From assembly GCA_032622095.1 (NCBI GenBank), contig CP136064.1:44038989-44102988 (forward strand): a stretch of DNA of 64,000 nt, given 5' to 3'. A program made the translations under genes and the position numbers. Shown here in pieces: positions 11,501 through 20,096 of the stretch. The notes beneath the pieces are model-generated. The model was not told where the DNA came from and did not search any database. It worked only from the letters and a program-made list of their open reading frames with translations. Within the stretch, counting starts at the first letter, position 1. Each line of letters opens with the position of its first letter. This stretch comes from Siphonodentalium dalli (taxonomy: Eukaryota > Mollusca > Scaphopoda > Gadilida > Siphonodentaliidae).

Positions 11501-12416
11501 TATTCTGAAGTTTCAAATCTCTAGGATGAAAACTGTAGGAGGAGTTGATTACACCATGAAGGTACACAAAAGTGTGACGGACGGTCGGACGGACGGACGA
11601 ACGAAAACGACGGAAGGACGGACGGACCCCATTTCTATAGTCCCCCGAAAATTAAATTTTTCGGGGGACAAAAATAACAAACAACATTTAAAGATGCTCT
11701 ACTGATATCTCGATCTTCCCAGAGAATTTTATACAGATTGAATTTGGATTGATAAATATTATGCTGTTGACAACAAGTATCAATTCAACAATAATTTAAT
11801 ATGTAGTCACATTGAAAATGTTATCGTCAAGACTCAAAAGAATTTTCATATTATCAGTGGCATTGTAATAATGTTGCATAATGTTGACCCCAATTTAGGC
11901 CGATCCACCAAAATTCAAGAATGGACACAAGTCAGTTGCATAAAATTCATCACAACCAGCCCTTTAATTATATGGGGAAATTAGGAACAGCCAACAGCAG
12001 ACTCCCCATTAAAAATGGTGGTGGTGAAACAATATACCTCTTAATAATTGGCAACAGTGTGGTAACGGGATAGGTGACAAGTATCATCTAATACTAATAT
12101 CTGATGAATTCAGAGAAATATGATAATAAAATCTCATGTGTATACTATATATAGCAGTGTATGTATGTTTTGTTCATGTTCAACCTCAAATGATGGCTTT
12201 AGGCGTTGAACAAACCTCAAATGATGGCTTTAGGCATTAGACAATTCAACAATCAACAAAACAAAGATATCTACATGTAGATATCAATCAAATGAAGCAT
12301 ATTTTAAAATGAAAAACAAACATATAAAACAATCATTTCATATATACCTCTACTCATATCAACACCTTGAAAATGAGACTGATGTCTCAAAATTCTGACA
12401 AATGTCCTTGGGATCA
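5394..12416 (-). CDS. TRPT1: tRNA 2'-phosphotransferase 1 (Tpt1/KptA family), partial gene model
   Basis: Five minus-strand exons (12416-12348, 10291-10119, 9374-9270, 8348-8294, 5530-5394) join through GT-AG introns in consistent phase. The family removes the 2'-phosphate left at tRNA splice junctions, transferring it to NAD+. Visible landmarks, in order, are PRTFVRILRH, DGFVNMTAIL, MLNKQRLQVV, ILVRATHGHG, GSLVHATKKTN, GLKIMGRTHIHF and GIYFQRRNGCVIV. These match the family order, and the Arg-His, Arg and Arg expected at the active site are all present. Two pieces are missing: the first coding exon (upstream of 12416) and the segment with SGMR...ID between HIHF and GIxF. Exons 8348-8294 and 5530-5394 are still phase-compatible (1 to 1). 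An opposite-strand TatD-like ORF lies in that intron. This could be a working gene with an exon I missed, or a decaying copy. Confidence 0.75.
6203..6984 (+). pseudogene. TatD-family nuclease-like ORF, frameshifted, intronless
   Basis: The continuous frame 6203-6946 has an acidic N-terminal part with a duplicated GLxRPVKGLL module (6227 and 6299), then the C-terminal half of a TatD metal-dependent nuclease: KPIVLHLRGA, VHLHCFGQ, VYFGFTAMA and DRLLLETDQP. After about 6870 the frame changes. The true family C-terminus (VAKIRENSLHHICRITSENA...) is read in another frame and stops at the TGA at 6982. The N-terminal HxH metal site of TatD is not visible. The most likely reading is a retrocopy or transposon-borne copy resembling the C-terminal part of TATDN2, broken by one indel. 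A sequencing error at the frameshift would make it intact from 6203. It lies antisense within a TRPT1 intron. Confidence 0.65.
6985..8293. repeat. TRPT1 intron sequence with dispersed and tandem repeats
   Basis: 7070-7230 holds two diverged copies of a block of about 110 bp (gggaactcctaagaac... / agggactttaggggagaac..., each followed by agcgtccca-ataatgcagc or its variant). 7846-8030 is related to the interior of the element at 2358-2949. I searched this span for the missing TRPT1 SGMR...ID exon and did not find it. Confidence 0.5.
8294..8348 (-). CDS. TRPT1: TRPT1 exon with GRTHIHF motif
   Basis: The acceptor ttttgtag precedes 8348 and the donor gtgagc follows 8294. It encodes GLKIMGRTHIHFTEFGKT plus one base. 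GLxxxxRxHIHF is the hallmark of the family and supplies the last catalytic Arg. Confidence 0.8.
8794..8960. repeat. Long foldback, about 165 bp
   Basis: TGTTATCGCTGCAGTGAATT at the left pairs with AATTCACTGCAGCGATAACA at the right. The inner arm GAAGAGGTCAGATCGCTGG is also mirrored around a short GCCGCCGCTGGC centre. It probably forms a hairpin MITE. It lies in the TRPT1 intron between exons 9270-9374 and 8294-8348. Confidence 0.7.
9270..9374 (-). CDS. TRPT1: TRPT1 exon with LVHAT motif
   Basis: The acceptor ttcag precedes 9374 and the donor gtaagt follows 9270. The exon is exactly 35 codons in phase 0. SLVHATKKTNIASIISK aligns with the family's LVHGTxxxxxxSIxxxGL region that opens the NAD+-binding lobe. 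Confidence 0.78.
9596..9782. mobile_element. TA-flanked foldback MITE, copy 1 (diverged)
   Basis: The arms ACAGCAGAAATATGGGTAAC... and the mirrored GTTGTTAAGGAGTCGATT... fold around AGCTCTCATCGAGAGCT. The outer left end has decayed. It is the same family as copies at 10827, 37184, 41915, 44321 and 51136, and lies in a TRPT1 intron. Confidence 0.7.
10119..10291 (-). CDS. TRPT1: TRPT1 exon with DGFV and LVRA motifs
   Basis: The acceptor ccccttttcag precedes 10291 and the donor gtaagt follows 10119. The 57 full codons include GFVNMTAIL (winged-helix-like N lobe), NKQRLQVV and ILVRATHGHG. The last corresponds to the family's IRAxQGHS, with the second catalytic Arg. Confidence 0.78.
10827..11007. 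mobile_element. TA-flanked foldback MITE, copy 2
   Basis: It begins CAGTAATGACCTAATTAATC and ends GGGGCATTACTG, flanked by TA on both sides. The right arm has lost its central part. It lies in the intron between TRPT1 exons 12348-12416 and 10119-10291. Confidence 0.7.
11157..11669 (-). mobile_element. GTCCCCCGAAAA-ended element
   Basis: One end is GTCCCCCGAAAACG. The other is a hairpin, TCCCCCGAAAA...TTTTCGGGGGA (11641-11668), next to a GGACGGACG tract. The interior holds two direct copies of a block of about 190 bp (ttctaagtcgaaaa... to ...gattacaccatga). Relatives lie at 36629-37065 and 61877-62640 on the other strand, where the same hairpin heads the element. No coding sequence is visible. 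Confidence 0.6.
11670..12347. other. TRPT1 intron sequence, no other feature
   Basis: AT-rich intron. A short CAAACCTCAAATGATGGCTT direct repeat occurs near 12183 and 12211. Confidence 0.45.
12348..12416 (-). CDS. TRPT1: TRPT1 exon with the LRH motif
   Basis: The acceptor is cttcag before 12416 and the donor is gtatat after 12348. It encodes PRTFVRILRHQSHFQGVDMS, matching the SKxLSxxLRHG...GLxM block. The catalytic Arg-His pair is RH in ILRH; the usual Gly after it is replaced by Gln. It enters and leaves in phase 1, and the split Asp codon (G|AT) joins to the next exon as DGFV. The preceding exon was not found. Confidence 0.72.
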
Positions 12417-12494
12417 CTGAAGTAAAGAATATGTATATCAGTTTGTATTAAAATGGTGTGAGACGGACTGAGGCCAAATTCACATGTAATAATG

Positions 12495-13507
12495 AATTGC
12501 GCTTAAGCAATAGGTGCAAATAATTACGCTTGAGCGCAAAATAATTACTCTTAAGCACAAATAAAATTTATTCTTAAGCACAAATAATTAGGCTTAAGTT
12601 AAGCACAAATAATTATGCTTAAGTGCAATTGATTATGATTAAGCCTTAAGCACAAATAACTAACCATAATTATTTGCGCTTTAATAAGCTTAAGCACAAT
12701 TAATGGTTATATATAACTAAACACACCTGGTAGATAAATAGGTTTATCCATAACTCAACCTTAACCTATTGACATATCATCTCTTGTTTTCATTGACATG
12801 ATGACTGTGTAGTCCAGTGCATTTATCAGAAAAAAATGTGCCAAACCTCAAACTAATTGCAACACAAAGTTTCTTAGCAGGAAAAGGTGTATTAAACCAT
12901 TATAAACAACCTACTTAATATAAAAAAGGATTAAGAGAGGCGAAATTGTTAAATTTGGCAAAATACACAATTATGGCTTTTCAAGAATGTTTATAAAAAA
13001 GTCCATTTCTATGGGAAGCCAAATTAACATTTAATAAATTATTGAGCTTAAACGCAATAAGGAACCTCTAATTGCCCTTAAGCACAATAAGAATATTCCT
13101 TATTGCGCTTAAGTGCAATTAGAGATTCCTTATTGCACTTAAGCTCAATAAGATATTCCTTATTGCTCTTAAGCGCAATAAGGTCTTCTCATATTGTGCT
13201 TAAGCTCAATTAGATTTTCCCTTATTGCGCTAAGCGCAATTAAGGATTCCTTACCTTATTGTGCTTAAGCGCAATTACATCATTATTGCTTTTAAGCGCA
13301 GTTGATTGCACATATATGTCTGGCCAAATTGAACGTACTTAAGTGCACAAATACCACATATTCTGCTTAAGCACAAATAGGGCATTTATGCTTAAGCATA
13401 ATGAATTGCACTTTAGTAAGCGTAATGAATTGCACTTAAGTGTAATGAATTGCGCTTAAGCACAATGTATTACGCTTAAGTGCAATTAATTTTACTTAAG
13501 CGTAATT
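12495..13507. repeat. Array of GCTTAAGC palindromes
   Basis: Two dense blocks (12495-12705 and 13035-13507) consist of imperfect repeats of the palindrome TTGCGCTTAAGCGCAA spaced by short AT linkers. About 330 bp of other sequence lies between them. The same word fills both ends of the element at 33743-34376, so this is probably a larger or older member of that family. Terminal repeats were not identified here. Confidence 0.6.
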
Positions 13508-15006
13508 GTAACTACTATCTAACCTATATACCCATAAACTATTAATTGGCACAACCTGCTGGTATATCATCTAGCAACACAAGAGGAGCATGGGGCTAAT
13601 TTTAACCTGTTTTAATTAGCTTAGCACAGTAAACTGTGAGTATGTGTACAACAATAAAAGATAATCCCTAATTTGATATTATTAGCATCGCTATATCCAA
13701 AACAATTATGTCTCCTTCCAGATCCTGGAACTCTAGTATTTTGTATATAATTTTTTTTATTTAAAGTATTTTTGCACAGATTTGTGCCATTACTATGGTC
13801 ATATACATGCAGCATGACAATCGGACGATTGGCAGCATGACTAGTGTCACTGCATGAGGGCTTGCTTACCTCATATGGTGTACTTATTGACTTAAATAAC
13901 CGTATTTTCATATTACCCGCATCCCTGTCATTGGGGGGGGGGGGGTCCACCTTGATAATTCCAACTGCACCGCCCCCCCCCCCCCCCCACTTGAATAAGA
14001 CCAGAGACAACGTTTTGCACAATTCCATTTGCACCCCCCCCCCCTTGAATCAAACCAAAACACCCCTTGGATCAGACCAAAGGTTTTGCATTCCCTCCTT
14101 GCACCTAAGTGTTCGTGAACATGAGAATGTCGTTGAATTTGATATTCATTTCATGTAGGCTATTATGCATAGATTGTCATATTTGTGACATAAATATTCA
14201 GATAGTTGTCTCGGTTTCGTCTCCATATTGTCGCCATTGCTTTGTCAACGTTATTGGCACGTATCTCATATACGGATAGCGATGGCGACATGGTCGGACC
14301 TTGGGGGGTTGATACCGAGACCACTATTTGAATATTAATGTTTTGTTAACAGTTTATAAATCATGTATGTCTCATGTTTGTTATTATATTTTATGTGTTT
14401 ATTATGATTAAATAAAGTTATCATTTAAAAATAAATGTATTCACTTTCTAAATTATTATTTCGCAAAAATAGACCTCAGATGCCCCGAAACACGATAGTC
14501 TAGAGTCGCCAATTAGTTAATCCGATTACGTATAATGCTAAGAACATAAGCCGCTTACACCTTTTAATTAGAGCCGACCGCTTACACTTTATAGAACGAA
14601 AGAACGAAAAGTTGAATAAAATCAACAAATTTGTGAATTTAAAAACAATTCAATCGTTAATGTGTTCCATGTCATAACACGGACATATGTACTAAATTTC
14701 AGTCATATCCATTTATAAACAAAGAAGATAATGCGACATCAAGTCGATCCGCTTACAACGTACTTTTATTTTGGAGCCGGCCGTCACACTTTATAGTGTG
14801 TTTCAGAACGAAAAAGTTGAATAAAATCAACAAATATATACACCAAATTTCATTAATATCCATTGAGAAACAACGCACCAAACGCCATATAACACCACGT
14901 AGGCCTATACACCTTTTATTTGGAGCCGGCCTCGGCCTCGGCCTCGGCCTCGGCATACACTTTATAGTGTGTCCCTCCACATGCCTAATAGCCTATTTAT
15001 AAGGCC
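13508..15006. other. Dispersed repeats and simple sequence, no gene
   Basis: It contains interrupted poly-G/poly-C tracts (about 13931-14045). A block at 14337-14435 recurs in 26760-26850 (ttgttaacagtttataaatcatg..., ending in AATAAA). A block at 14565-14960 is related to 26996-27200 (aaaacaattcaa, aacgccatataacacc). A (GGCCTC)n tract lies at about 14929-14953. Confidence 0.5.
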
Positions 15007-15587
15007 GTGGCTAAAGAACGGTATACCGCTCTTTAGTACCAAACGCTAAATAGAGGTATACCGCGCTTTAGCTATATTGGCCTGATACGCTAATTAACGG
15101 TATACCGCTCTTTAGCGTTTGGTGCTAAAGAACGGTATACTGCTCTTTAGTGACAAACGCTAAAGAGCGGTATACCGCGCTTTAGCTATATAGGCCTGAT
15201 ACGCTAATGAACGGTATACCACTCTTTAGCGTTTGGTGCTAAAGAACGGAATACTGCTCTTTAGCCCTCGGTGCTAAAGAGCGGTCCAGGTTGGATGAGC
15301 AGCACGTGCGTTGCCAAGATATTTTGCGCATTGCGCCAACACATAACGTTATAATCCGTATCGCTCTTTAGCTCTCATCGCTAAAGAGTGGTGTGCCGTT
15401 CTTTAGCCCTTAATGCTAAAGAGCTGTCCATGTTGGAAGAGCGGCACGTGCGTTGCCAAGATATTTTGCGCATTGCGCCAACGTATAACGTTATATTCCG
15501 TACCGCTCTCTAGCCCTCATCACTAAAGAGCGGTATACCGTACTTTAGCCCTCAGTACTAAAGAGCGGTATACCGTTCTTTAGCCAC
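15007..15587. mobile_element. TIR element made of GAGCGGTATACCGCTC palindromes
   Basis: The first and last 30 bases are exact inverted repeats beginning GTGGCTAAAGAACGGTATAC. The interior is packed with copies of a perfect 26-base palindrome centred on GGTATACC and bounded by CTAAAGAG. It also has two copies of a unique block of about 85 bp (gcacgtgcgttgccaagata...). No ORF is plausible. This looks like a non-autonomous DNA transposon with palindromic subterminal repeats. Confidence 0.7.
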
Positions 15588-15635
15588 TTCGTATTTATAA
15601 ACCATGGTTCTATCTACTCGGTATGATAATGATAA

Positions 15636-16179
15636 TCTCATATATATTTTGAAGACCTCTGTCTGTATGTTTGTTTGTCTGTCTGTCTGTCTGTCTGTCA
15701 TTGATACAAATCTACGATTCTCGACCGATCGGGACAAAACTTGGTACGTGTGTGTAGTTTGACCAGGCGGTGAACGTTGTCGTATTGGCGAGCCCGTGCG
15801 GCGCCCGTGCAGCGCATGCGCAGACGAGATCTCGGAAACGGGTGGAGCTATCGACTTTAAATTTGCTATGTGAATGTATCTTGCCCCGGATGCGAATTTT
15901 ATCGGGTCGCCGAGCCCGAGCGACGCCAGCTTCGCGCATGCGCAGAGGAGATCTCGGAAACGGGTGGAGCTATCGACTTGAAATTTGCTATGTGAATGTA
16001 TCTTGCCCCGGATACGAAATTTATCGGGTCGCCGAGCCCGTGCGACGCCAGTTTCGCGCATGCGCAGACCAGATCTCGGAAACGGGTGGAGCTATCGACT
16101 TGAAATTAGGTTTTTGAATAGCTATCGACTTGAAATTTGGTTTTTGAATAGCCCGGACAACGTCGGGCTCATCGGCTAG
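15636..16179 (+). mobile_element. Helitron-like element, array copy B
   Basis: It starts TCTCATATATATTTTG after an A and ends in hairpin plus CATCGGCTAG. The length is 544 bp, the same as copy C, with only scattered differences. A TGTCTG tract is followed by a gcgagcccgtgcggcgcc head and tandem units of about 115 bp. Confidence 0.75.
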
Positions 16180-16723
16180 TCTCATATATATTTTGAAGAC
16201 CTCTGTCTGTATGTTTGTTTGTCTGTCTGTCTGTCTGTCTGTCATTGATACAAATCTACGATTCTCGACCGATCGGGACGAAACTTGGTACGTGTGTGTA
16301 GTTTGACCAGGCGGTGAACGTTGTCGTATTGGCGAGCCCGTGCGGCGCCCGTGCAGCGCATGCGCAGACGAGATCTCGGAAACGGGTGGAGCTATCGACT
16401 TTAAATTTGTTATGTGAATGTATCTTGCCCCGGATGCGAATTTTATCGGGTCGCCGAGCCCGTGCGACGCCAGCTTCGCGCATGCGCAGAGGAGATCTCG
16501 GAAACGGCTGGAGCTATCGACTTGAAATTTGCTATGTGAATGTATCTTGCCCCGGATACGAAATTTATCGGGTCGCCGAGCCCGTGCGACGCCAGTTACG
16601 CGCATGCGCAGACCAGATCTCGGAAACGGGTGGAGCTATCGACTTGAATTTAGGTTTTTGAATAGCTATCGACTTGAAATTTGGTTTTTGAATAGCCCGG
16701 ACAACGTCGGGCTCATCGGCTAG
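16180..16723 (+). mobile_element. Helitron-like element, array copy C
   Basis: It is joined directly to copy B at CTAG|TCTCATATATA with no base between, and has the same 544-bp length. This suggests a recent duplication of the whole unit. Confidence 0.75.
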
Positions 16724-17196
16724 TCTCATATATATTTTGAAGACCTCTGTCTGTATGTATGTTTGTTTGTTTGTTTGTTTGTTTGTCTGTCTGTCTGTCA
16801 TTTATACAAATCTACGATTCTCGACCGATCGGGACGAAACTTGGTACGTGTGTGTAGTTTGACCAGGCGGTGATCGTTGTCGTATTGGCGAGCCCGTGCG
16901 GCGCCCGCTTCGCGCATGCGCAGACGAGATCTCGGAAACGGGTGGAGCTATCGACTTGAAATTTGCTATGTGAATGTATCTTGCCCCGGATGCGAATTTT
17001 ATCGGGTCGCCTAGCCCGTGCGACACCAGCTTCGCGCATGCGCAGACGAGATCTCGGAAACGGGTGGAGCTATCGACTTGAAATTTTGTTTTTGAATAGC
17101 CCGGACAACGTCGGGCTTGGTTTTTGAAACGGGTGGAGCTATCGACTTGAAATTTGGTTTTTGAATAGCCCGGACAACGTCGGGCTCATCGGCTAG
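16724..17196 (+). mobile_element. Helitron-like element, array copy D (shorter)
   Basis: It joins copy C at CTAG|TC and ends at CTAG before TCTATTATA. It has one tandem core unit fewer, and near 17100 an internal partial duplication of the hairpin end. Confidence 0.72.
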
Positions 17197-17900
17197 TCTA
17201 TTATATATTTTGAAAGATCTGTGTGTGTGTGTGTGTGTATCTGTCTGTGTGTAATCGATGGACTCGAAAATGGCCCAGCCGATTTCGATGAAACTTGGTA
17301 TGTGGGGGTATTTTAGGCCGGGGACGAACATAGGCATATTAATTTTCAGATCCGAGGTCAACTTTTCACGTGCCGAGGTCAAATCTGTTTTTACGCCGTT
17401 TTGCGCTAATATATTTCAGTTCGGTGCTCACAAATCGATTCGATATAGCGCACATAATAAATTGCCAGTCATATAATTTGCACGGTTAGAATCTGTGGCG
17501 CTTCATCTTTCCAATGATGTATCACACGCCTGTGTACGTTTAAAGTTTCTACCTTAATTATCGGGAAGAACGCAGGACCATGCTTCGCTCATCGAAAATC
17601 ATTGCGTAAATATATTACGTCATCAACATATCGTGACGTGATCGCGTTAACTCTTGACCGGCCGATGTCGCGTTAACTCATCACCGGCCGAGGTATCCGC
17701 AAATGACATTGGGCTATATATCTCCGAAACGGGTGGAGCTATCGACTTGAAATTTGGTATGTGAATGTATCTTATTTTATCGGGTCGCCGAGCCCGTGCG
17801 ACGCCAGCTTCGCGCATGCGCAGACCAGATCTCGGAAACGGGTGGAGCAATCGACTTGAAATTTGGATTTTGAATAGCCCAGACGAAGTCGGGTCACCAA
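17197..17900 (+). mobile_element. Second Helitron-like subfamily, composite unit
   Basis: It starts TCTATTATATATTTTGAAAG directly after the CTAG of copy D. A (TG)n tract and the block ATGGACTCGAAAATGGCCC follow. Its distal part returns to the first family's core, and it ends in a degenerate hairpin AGCCCAGACGAAGTCGGG plus TCACCAA just before the next TC. Confidence 0.6.
17250..17477 (+). repeat. Inverted repeat, left arm
   Basis: It pairs with 19158-19385. The arms are about 228 bp and nearly identical, and run from the GGACTCGAAAATGGCCCAGC block to the ATTGCCAGTCATATAA block. Confidence 0.7.
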
Positions 17901-18542
17901 TCTCATATATATTTTGAAGACCTCTGTTTGTTTGTTTGTTTGTCTGTCTGTCTGTCATTGATACAAATCTACGATTCTCGACCGATCGGGACGAAACTTG
18001 GTACGTGTGTGTAGTTTGACCAGGCGGTGAACGTTGTCGTATTGGCGAGCACGTGCGGCGCCCGTGCAGCGCATGCGCAGACGAGATCTCGGAAACGGGT
18101 GGAGCTATCGACTTCAAATTTGCTATGTGAATGTATCTTGCCCCGGATGCGAATTTTATCGGGTCGTCGTGCCCGTGCGACGCCAGCTTCGCGCATGCGC
18201 AGACGAGATATCGGAAACGGGTGGAGCTATCGACTTGAAATTTGCTATGTGAATGTATCTTGCCCCGGATACGAATGTTATCGGGTCGCCGAGCCCGTGC
18301 GACGCCAGCTTCGCGCATGCGCAGACGAGATCTCGGAAACGGGTGGAGCTATCGACTTGAAATTTGGTATGTGAATGTATCTTGCCCCGGATACGAAGTT
18401 TATCGGGTCGCCGAGCCCGTGCGACGCCAGCTTCGCGCATGCGCAGACCAGATCTCGGAAAAGGGTGGAGCTATCGACTTGAAATTTGGTTTTTGAATAG
18501 CCCGGACAACGTCGCCCGGACAACGTCGGGCTCATCGGCTAG
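17901..18542 (+). mobile_element. Helitron-like element, array copy F
   Basis: It starts TCTCATATATATTTTG and ends CTAG, with four tandem cores of about 115 bp. The terminal hairpin region carries a local duplication (GCCCGGACAACGTC twice, about 18499-18527). Confidence 0.72.
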
Positions 18543-19402
18543 TCTATTATATATTTTGAAAGATCTGTGTGTGTGTATCTGTCTGTGTGTGTGTGTGTGT
18601 AATCGATGGACTCGAAAATGGCCCAGCCGATTTCGATGAAACTTGGTACGTGGGGGTATTTTCGGCCGGGGACGAACATAGGCATATTAATTTGTCCGTG
18701 CGATTGACCTTGACCTTGAAATCGGGTCATTTCAAGGTCAAACGCCCGAATATCACGGGATTTCGACGAAACTTGGTATGTGGGGGTACTTTCTTATGGC
18801 GAGTCTCATAAGCATATTCATTTACCCGTGCGACGTGACCTTGACCTTGAAATCGGGTAACTTCAAGGTCAAATCGCCAATTTTGATGGGATTTCATCGA
18901 AATTTGATACGTGGGGTTACTTTTGTCCACTGATTGTTTTGGACGGGTACAATCGTGACCCCGACCAGACCTTGACCTTCAAAATTATCAATTCAAGGTC
19001 AAATCGGGTAAAACCGGATGGATTTCGACGGGCACGTTTGTCGGGTACTTTTGTCCGGGCAGTGTTTTTGGACTGGTCAAATCGTGACCCCACTTGACCT
19101 TGACCTTCAAAATGGCAAATTCAAGGTCTCGGGGGCGGGTAGTCCCGTTCCCTGCAAATTATATGACTGGCAATTTATTATTCGCGCTATATCGAATCGA
19201 TTTGTGAGCACCGAACTCAAATATATTAGCGCAAAACGGCGTAAAAACAGATTTGACCTCGGCACGTGAAAAGTTGACATCGGATCTGAAAATTAATATG
19301 CCTATGTTCGTCCCCGGCCGAAAATACCCCCACATACCAAGTTTCATCGAAATCGGCTGGGCCATTTTCGAGTCCATCTATTACACACAGACAGATACAC
19401 CC
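18543..19402 (+). mobile_element. Second-subfamily unit ending in an inverted copy
   Basis: It begins TCTATTATATATTTTGAAAG. The interior has three diverged repeats with the pattern TTGACCTTGAAATCGGG...TTCAAGGTCAAA. The last part (19158-19385) is the reverse complement of 17250-17477, so two heads of the same subfamily face each other. No terminal hairpin plus CTRR is visible at the right edge. Confidence 0.55.
19158..19385 (-). repeat. Inverted repeat, right arm
   Basis: Reverse complement of 17250-17477, with about 1.7 kb between the arms. Confidence 0.7.
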
Positions 19403-19837
19403 TCACACACTAGTGGGGGCTGTAAGCTGATGGGGTGTGCAAATTTGGATAAAAGCATGAAAATTGGTACACATATAGAGTAGACCATGGGGGTTCAGTT
19501 CGAAGCGAGACCCAAATTGGCAGACCCCCTCATATGACCTTGAGGTCAAGGTCAAGGTCATCAACATGAATTTTCACTATAGGTTGTCTGGAATGTGCAT
19601 AAGGGAGCTAAAAATTATGCATTGTGAATATTATTCATTACTTCACACTGGGGAGACATAATATGACTAACATCATAATTTTGGGGGCTTCATATGAGAG
19701 TTGGAATGTTTTTGGTGACCTTGAACTTAAAATTGTGCCATGTTGTCAATTATCACTTGGGAAAGGGGATGGTTTAGGTGTATCAGGTTAGATGTTTTAT
19801 TCAAACATATTGCAACAATCATAATTATATCCAATAT

Positions 19838-19985
19838 AGGTGGGGCACAAAGTGGCTCAGTTGGTAAGGTATGTGTTGCATAAGACAAACATAAGCCATT
19901 CCAATTAGTGATGGTGAAACTGATTTGAATCAGCTGGCACACAGAGATTCATGTACATGTAGGCTAATTGGGAAAGTTTGTCAAT
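19838..19985 (+). mobile_element. Possible tRNA-derived SINE
   Basis: TGGCTCAGTTGG (19853-19864) fits a Pol III A box. About 60 bases on, CTGATTTGAATCAG resembles a decayed B box (GGTTCGAATCC). A tRNA-unrelated tail follows. No cloverleaf or clear 3' tail is visible. It could be chance. Confidence 0.35.
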
Positions 19986-20096
19986 TGCTTTCCTGTGTTC
20001 AGTGATTTATTCTCATTAGATATATTCTCTTCACAGCCTCTTCTCCACCTGTAAACCTGACCTGATATGCCATGATGTGACATAGCAGCTAAAACG

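Noticed and set aside
13621-14158. Pro/Gly-rich ORFs
   Set aside because: They come from poly-C/poly-G tracts, not from coding sequence.
15558-18535. Arg-rich ORFs of 60-220 codons on both strands
   Set aside because: They are open frames through the tandem cores of the Helitron-like elements, recur with every copy, and match no protein family.
19853-19925. A functional tRNA gene
   Set aside because: The A box fits, but no acceptor stem or anticodon arm could be folded. At best it is a SINE remnant.
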